Shown here: in pieces, positions 4,807 to 6,535 of the stretch
Position numbering within the stretch: position 1 is the first letter of the stretch
How the letters are laid out: each line of letters begins with the position of its first letter
Assembly: GCA_001303665.1 (NCBI GenBank)
Contig: LJUF01000203.1
Span: 1 to 6,535, forward strand
Direction of reading: 5' to 3'
Length of the DNA stretch: 6,535 nucleotides
DNA from: Phycisphaerae bacterium SM23_33
Lineage (GTDB): Bacteria > Planctomycetota > Phycisphaerae > SM23-33
The notes under the pieces: generated by a model
Told to the model about the DNA's origin: nothing
The model's input: the letters and a program-made list of their open reading frames with translations, nothing else
Database searches by the model: none
Position numbers and translations under genes: made by a program

Positions 4807-6535
4807 CTACTTCGACACCACCGGCTGGGGCTGCGCCGCCGCGCCTTTCTGCACCTGGTTGCCGTACAGGACCATGTTCCGCATCAGCTCGATCGCCGAG
4901 CCGGGCTGCTCCACCGTCCCCGGGGCGTAGCCGACGCAGCTGAAGCACGGGTAACCCGCCAGCCCGGAGGTCAGGTCCTCCCTGCTCAGGAACACGGCCA
5001 CCCGGCCGTCCAGCGTCACGCCCATGATCCGGGGGTACTTGGCGTCGATCAGCAGCTCCCGGGCGGCGCGGCGATAGTTCACCTTCTCCACCTCCATGCC
5101 CGGCAGCCTGTACACCGGCGACATGTTGGGCACGTGGTGCAGGGCTCCCTCCCCGAAAAGTCCGTTCAGCAGGGCCACGGCGCTGCTGCCGAACGCCTCC
5201 GAGCCGCCGGCGGCGTCGATGATCAGCGTCCCGCCGCTGGCGACGTAGGCCTTCAGCGCCTGCTTCTCGGGGGCGCTGAGCGACAGCGCGTTGGTGCCGG
5301 TCATGTGGGCGACGCGATGCTCGTTGACGTCCAACTTGCCCGGGGTCACCGTCTCGCACACGAGCTTGGTCTGCCACTTCTGGCCCATGAGCATGCCGAA
5401 GCGCGTCCAGGCCAGCGGCTCCGGGTCCCAGTTGCCGTTGTGCTGGATTCGGGCGACCCGGGCCAGCCGCAGCGGGACGATCGGACTGTCGGGCGGCCAG
5501 GTGGACGTGCCGCGGTGCCGCGGGGACGCCCGGTCGGTGGCGAAGTACACGATGTTGAAGGCCAGCTCGAAGGCGTCCTCCCCGGTGACGTAGGCGTTGG
5601 TCTGCCAGGGCAGCGGCAGGTCCTCGGTCGTGTGCAGGGCCAGCAAACGCACCCCGTTGGAGATCGCCCATAGCGGCGTGCGGCGCCCCACCTTGAAGTG
5701 AGCGGTGTAGATCGGGTGGTTCTCGTCCAGGCGCTTCAGCTCGTAGTCCGGGAACAGCTTCTGGTAGATGCCTGGTTGGCCGGGCTGGCCGCGCATGGCC
5801 GCATCGAACGCCCGCCCCTGGGCGGCGCACTCGCACACGGAGAAGATCAGCCCGCCCTGGTAGACGAACTGGCGGAGCTTGTCCAGCTCGGCGGGGCTGA
5901 AGGGCGGCGGCTTCGATCCGGTCAGCAGCAGGATGGGGGCGTCGTGCCACTCCTCCACCGGCACCTTCAGGTTGATGATCTGCCAGTTGACCTCTCCCTC
6001 GAACTTGCGGCTGGTCCAGCGCATGAGGTTGGCCAGGGCCCGCGGGCGGTTGTTCCAGTCGCCCTCGTACTGGAGGCGGTTGAACAGCACGGGAGCCCGC
6101 CCGCGGACCAGGAACAGCAGGGCAAAGGTGGTGCTCCCTATGGGCCCGCCGCCAAGATCCTCCGCGGGCCAGGCGCCGTTGGGGCTCTGGAGGTTGATCA
6201 GCCGCGCCGCCCCCAGCTTGTACCAGTCCTTCTCGCCGAAATACTTGTATCCGCTGGCCAGGCCCACCCGTTCCACGCCGTAAAGGTAATAGTAATAGGG
6301 CCCGCCGCCGAAGCTGCCGGCGGGGCTGTAGTGCCGGTCCATCCAGTCCAGCGCCTTCTGGACGGGCGGAATAACCGGGTTGGCCCCGCACTTGGTGAAC
6401 TCCTCGGACTGAAGGTTGTCGAAGGCCACCAGCACGCCGGTCAGCCCCGCGGCCGTCATGGTGCCCTTGGAGCCCTCGCCCCCGCCGAACTGGTAGCCGT
6501 AGCCCCAGCCGCCGTCGGGGTTCTGGGTGGCCTCG
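4807..6535 (-). CDS. toroid-repeat protein with two tandem DUF4159 domains, N-terminus cut off by window edge
   Basis: The frame stays open to the right edge, giving 575 residues before the TAG at 4807-4809. The in-frame ATG at 6459 is not the true start, because the 25 codons before it encode QNPDGGWGYGYQF, a typical QW-like repeat of prenyltransferase/squalene-cyclase (alpha/alpha toroid) folds. A second such repeat, LQSPNGAWP, lies near residues 115-123 (numbered from the edge), next to a tyrosine-rich stretch (YYYYLYG). Two DUF4159-like modules follow. Copy 1 (about 149-335) runs from YEGDWNNRPRAL through LFPDYELKRLDENHPIY to AFELAFNIVYFATD. Copy 2 (about 361-560) runs from HNGNWDPEPLAW through GGTLIIDAAGG to AIELMRNMVLYGN. 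The C-terminus is a short Ala/Gln/Pro tail. DUF4159 has no established biochemical role; its fold is thought to be flavodoxin/glutamine-amidotransferase-like. This arrangement is, to my knowledge, common in planctomycetes. The gene is convergent with the glycosyltransferase operon and not obviously linked to it. A secretion signal, if any, would lie outside the window. Confidence 0.85.
   Translation of the reverse strand, partial: EATQNPDGGWGYGYQFGGGEGSKGTMTAAGLTGVLVAFDNLQSEEFTKCGANPVIPPVQKALDWMDRHYSPAGSFGGGPYYYYLYGVERVGLASGYKYFGEKDWYKLGAARLINLQSPNGAWPAEDLGGGPIGSTTFALLFLVRGRAPVLFNRLQYEGDWNNRPRALANLMRWTSRKFEGEVNWQIINLKVPVEEWHDAPILLLTGSKPPPFSPAELDKLRQFVYQGGLIFSVCECAAQGRAFDAAMRGQPGQPGIYQKLFPDYELKRLDENHPIYTAHFKVGRRTPLWAISNGVRLLALHTTEDLPLPWQTNAYVTGEDAFELAFNIVYFATDRASPRHRGTSTWPPDSPIVPLRLARVARIQHNGNWDPEPLAWTRFGMLMGQKWQTKLVCETVTPGKLDVNEHRVAHMTGTNALSLSAPEKQALKAYVASGGTLIIDAAGGSEAFGSSAVALLNGLFGEGALHHVPNMSPVYRLPGMEVEKVNYRRAARELLIDAKYPRIMGVTLDGRVAVFLSREDLTSGLAGYPCFSCVGYAPGTVEQPGSAIELMRNMVLYGNQVQKGAAAQPQPVVSK

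Noticed and set aside
3401..6391. A minus-strand open frame of 996 codons
   Set aside because: It overlaps the DUF4159 gene out of frame and runs antisense to the second transferase. Its low-complexity Arg/Gly/Pro/Ala composition marks it as a shadow.
6457..6459. ATG at 6459 as the start of the DUF4159 protein
   Set aside because: The same frame continues upstream to the window edge and encodes a recognisable toroid repeat (QNPDGGWGY), so this Met is internal.
1..6535. Mobile element, CRISPR array, toxin-antitoxin or defence genes
   Set aside because: I saw no terminal inverted repeats, transposase or recombinase motifs, spaced direct repeats or small paired genes. All substantial space is filled by envelope/glycan-type genes and the DUF4159 gene.

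Overview
The window is GC-rich and almost fully coding. It looks like chromosomal DNA of a Gram-negative-type bacterium, most likely a planctomycete or close relative. The reasons are a Kdo-transferase gene (outer-membrane lipid A core), a DUF4159 protein with an alpha/alpha-toroid N-terminus (a combination I associate with Planctomycetota), high GC and sparse Shine-Dalgarno sites. The phylum call is an inference from gene content, not from a marker gene.

Layout. (1) Positions 1-943, minus strand: the N-terminal three quarters of a WaaA/KdtA-type 3-deoxy-D-manno-octulosonate transferase, running off the left edge. (2) Positions 944-1145: a 202-base divergent intergenic region with a good sigma70-like promoter (TTGAAT, 17 bases, TAGAAT) facing right and a short GC palindrome. 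(3) Positions 1146-3509 and 3527-4753, plus strand: a two-gene operon with a 17-base gap. The first gene encodes a 787-residue fusion of a GT4-like GT-B glycosyltransferase and an alpha-helical, probably (alpha/alpha)6, carbohydrate-enzyme-like domain. The second encodes a 408-residue stand-alone glycosyltransferase. The two share a diagnostic N-terminal CGIATF motif and the same order of GT-B landmarks, so they are paralogous. (4) Positions 4754-4806: a short convergent gap with a clear hairpin. (5) Positions 4807-6535, minus strand: the C-terminal 575 residues of a large protein with prenyltransferase/squalene-cyclase-like repeats followed by two tandem DUF4159 domains. Its true start lies beyond the right edge.

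Functionally, the left and centre suggest envelope or polysaccharide glycan assembly. WaaA adds Kdo to lipid A, and the divergent operon encodes two cytosolic glycosyltransferases, one fused to a helical sugar-enzyme-like domain. Donor, acceptor and product cannot be read from the sequence. The DUF4159 gene is convergent and need not be related.

The most interesting items are the paralogous glycosyltransferase pair with its fusion, the departure of both from the usual GT4 E-x7-E motif, and the internal DUF4159 duplication. I see no mobile element, CRISPR array, tRNA or rRNA, and no gene-free stretch longer than about 200 bases. Nothing here amounts to a clearly new defence or mobile system.
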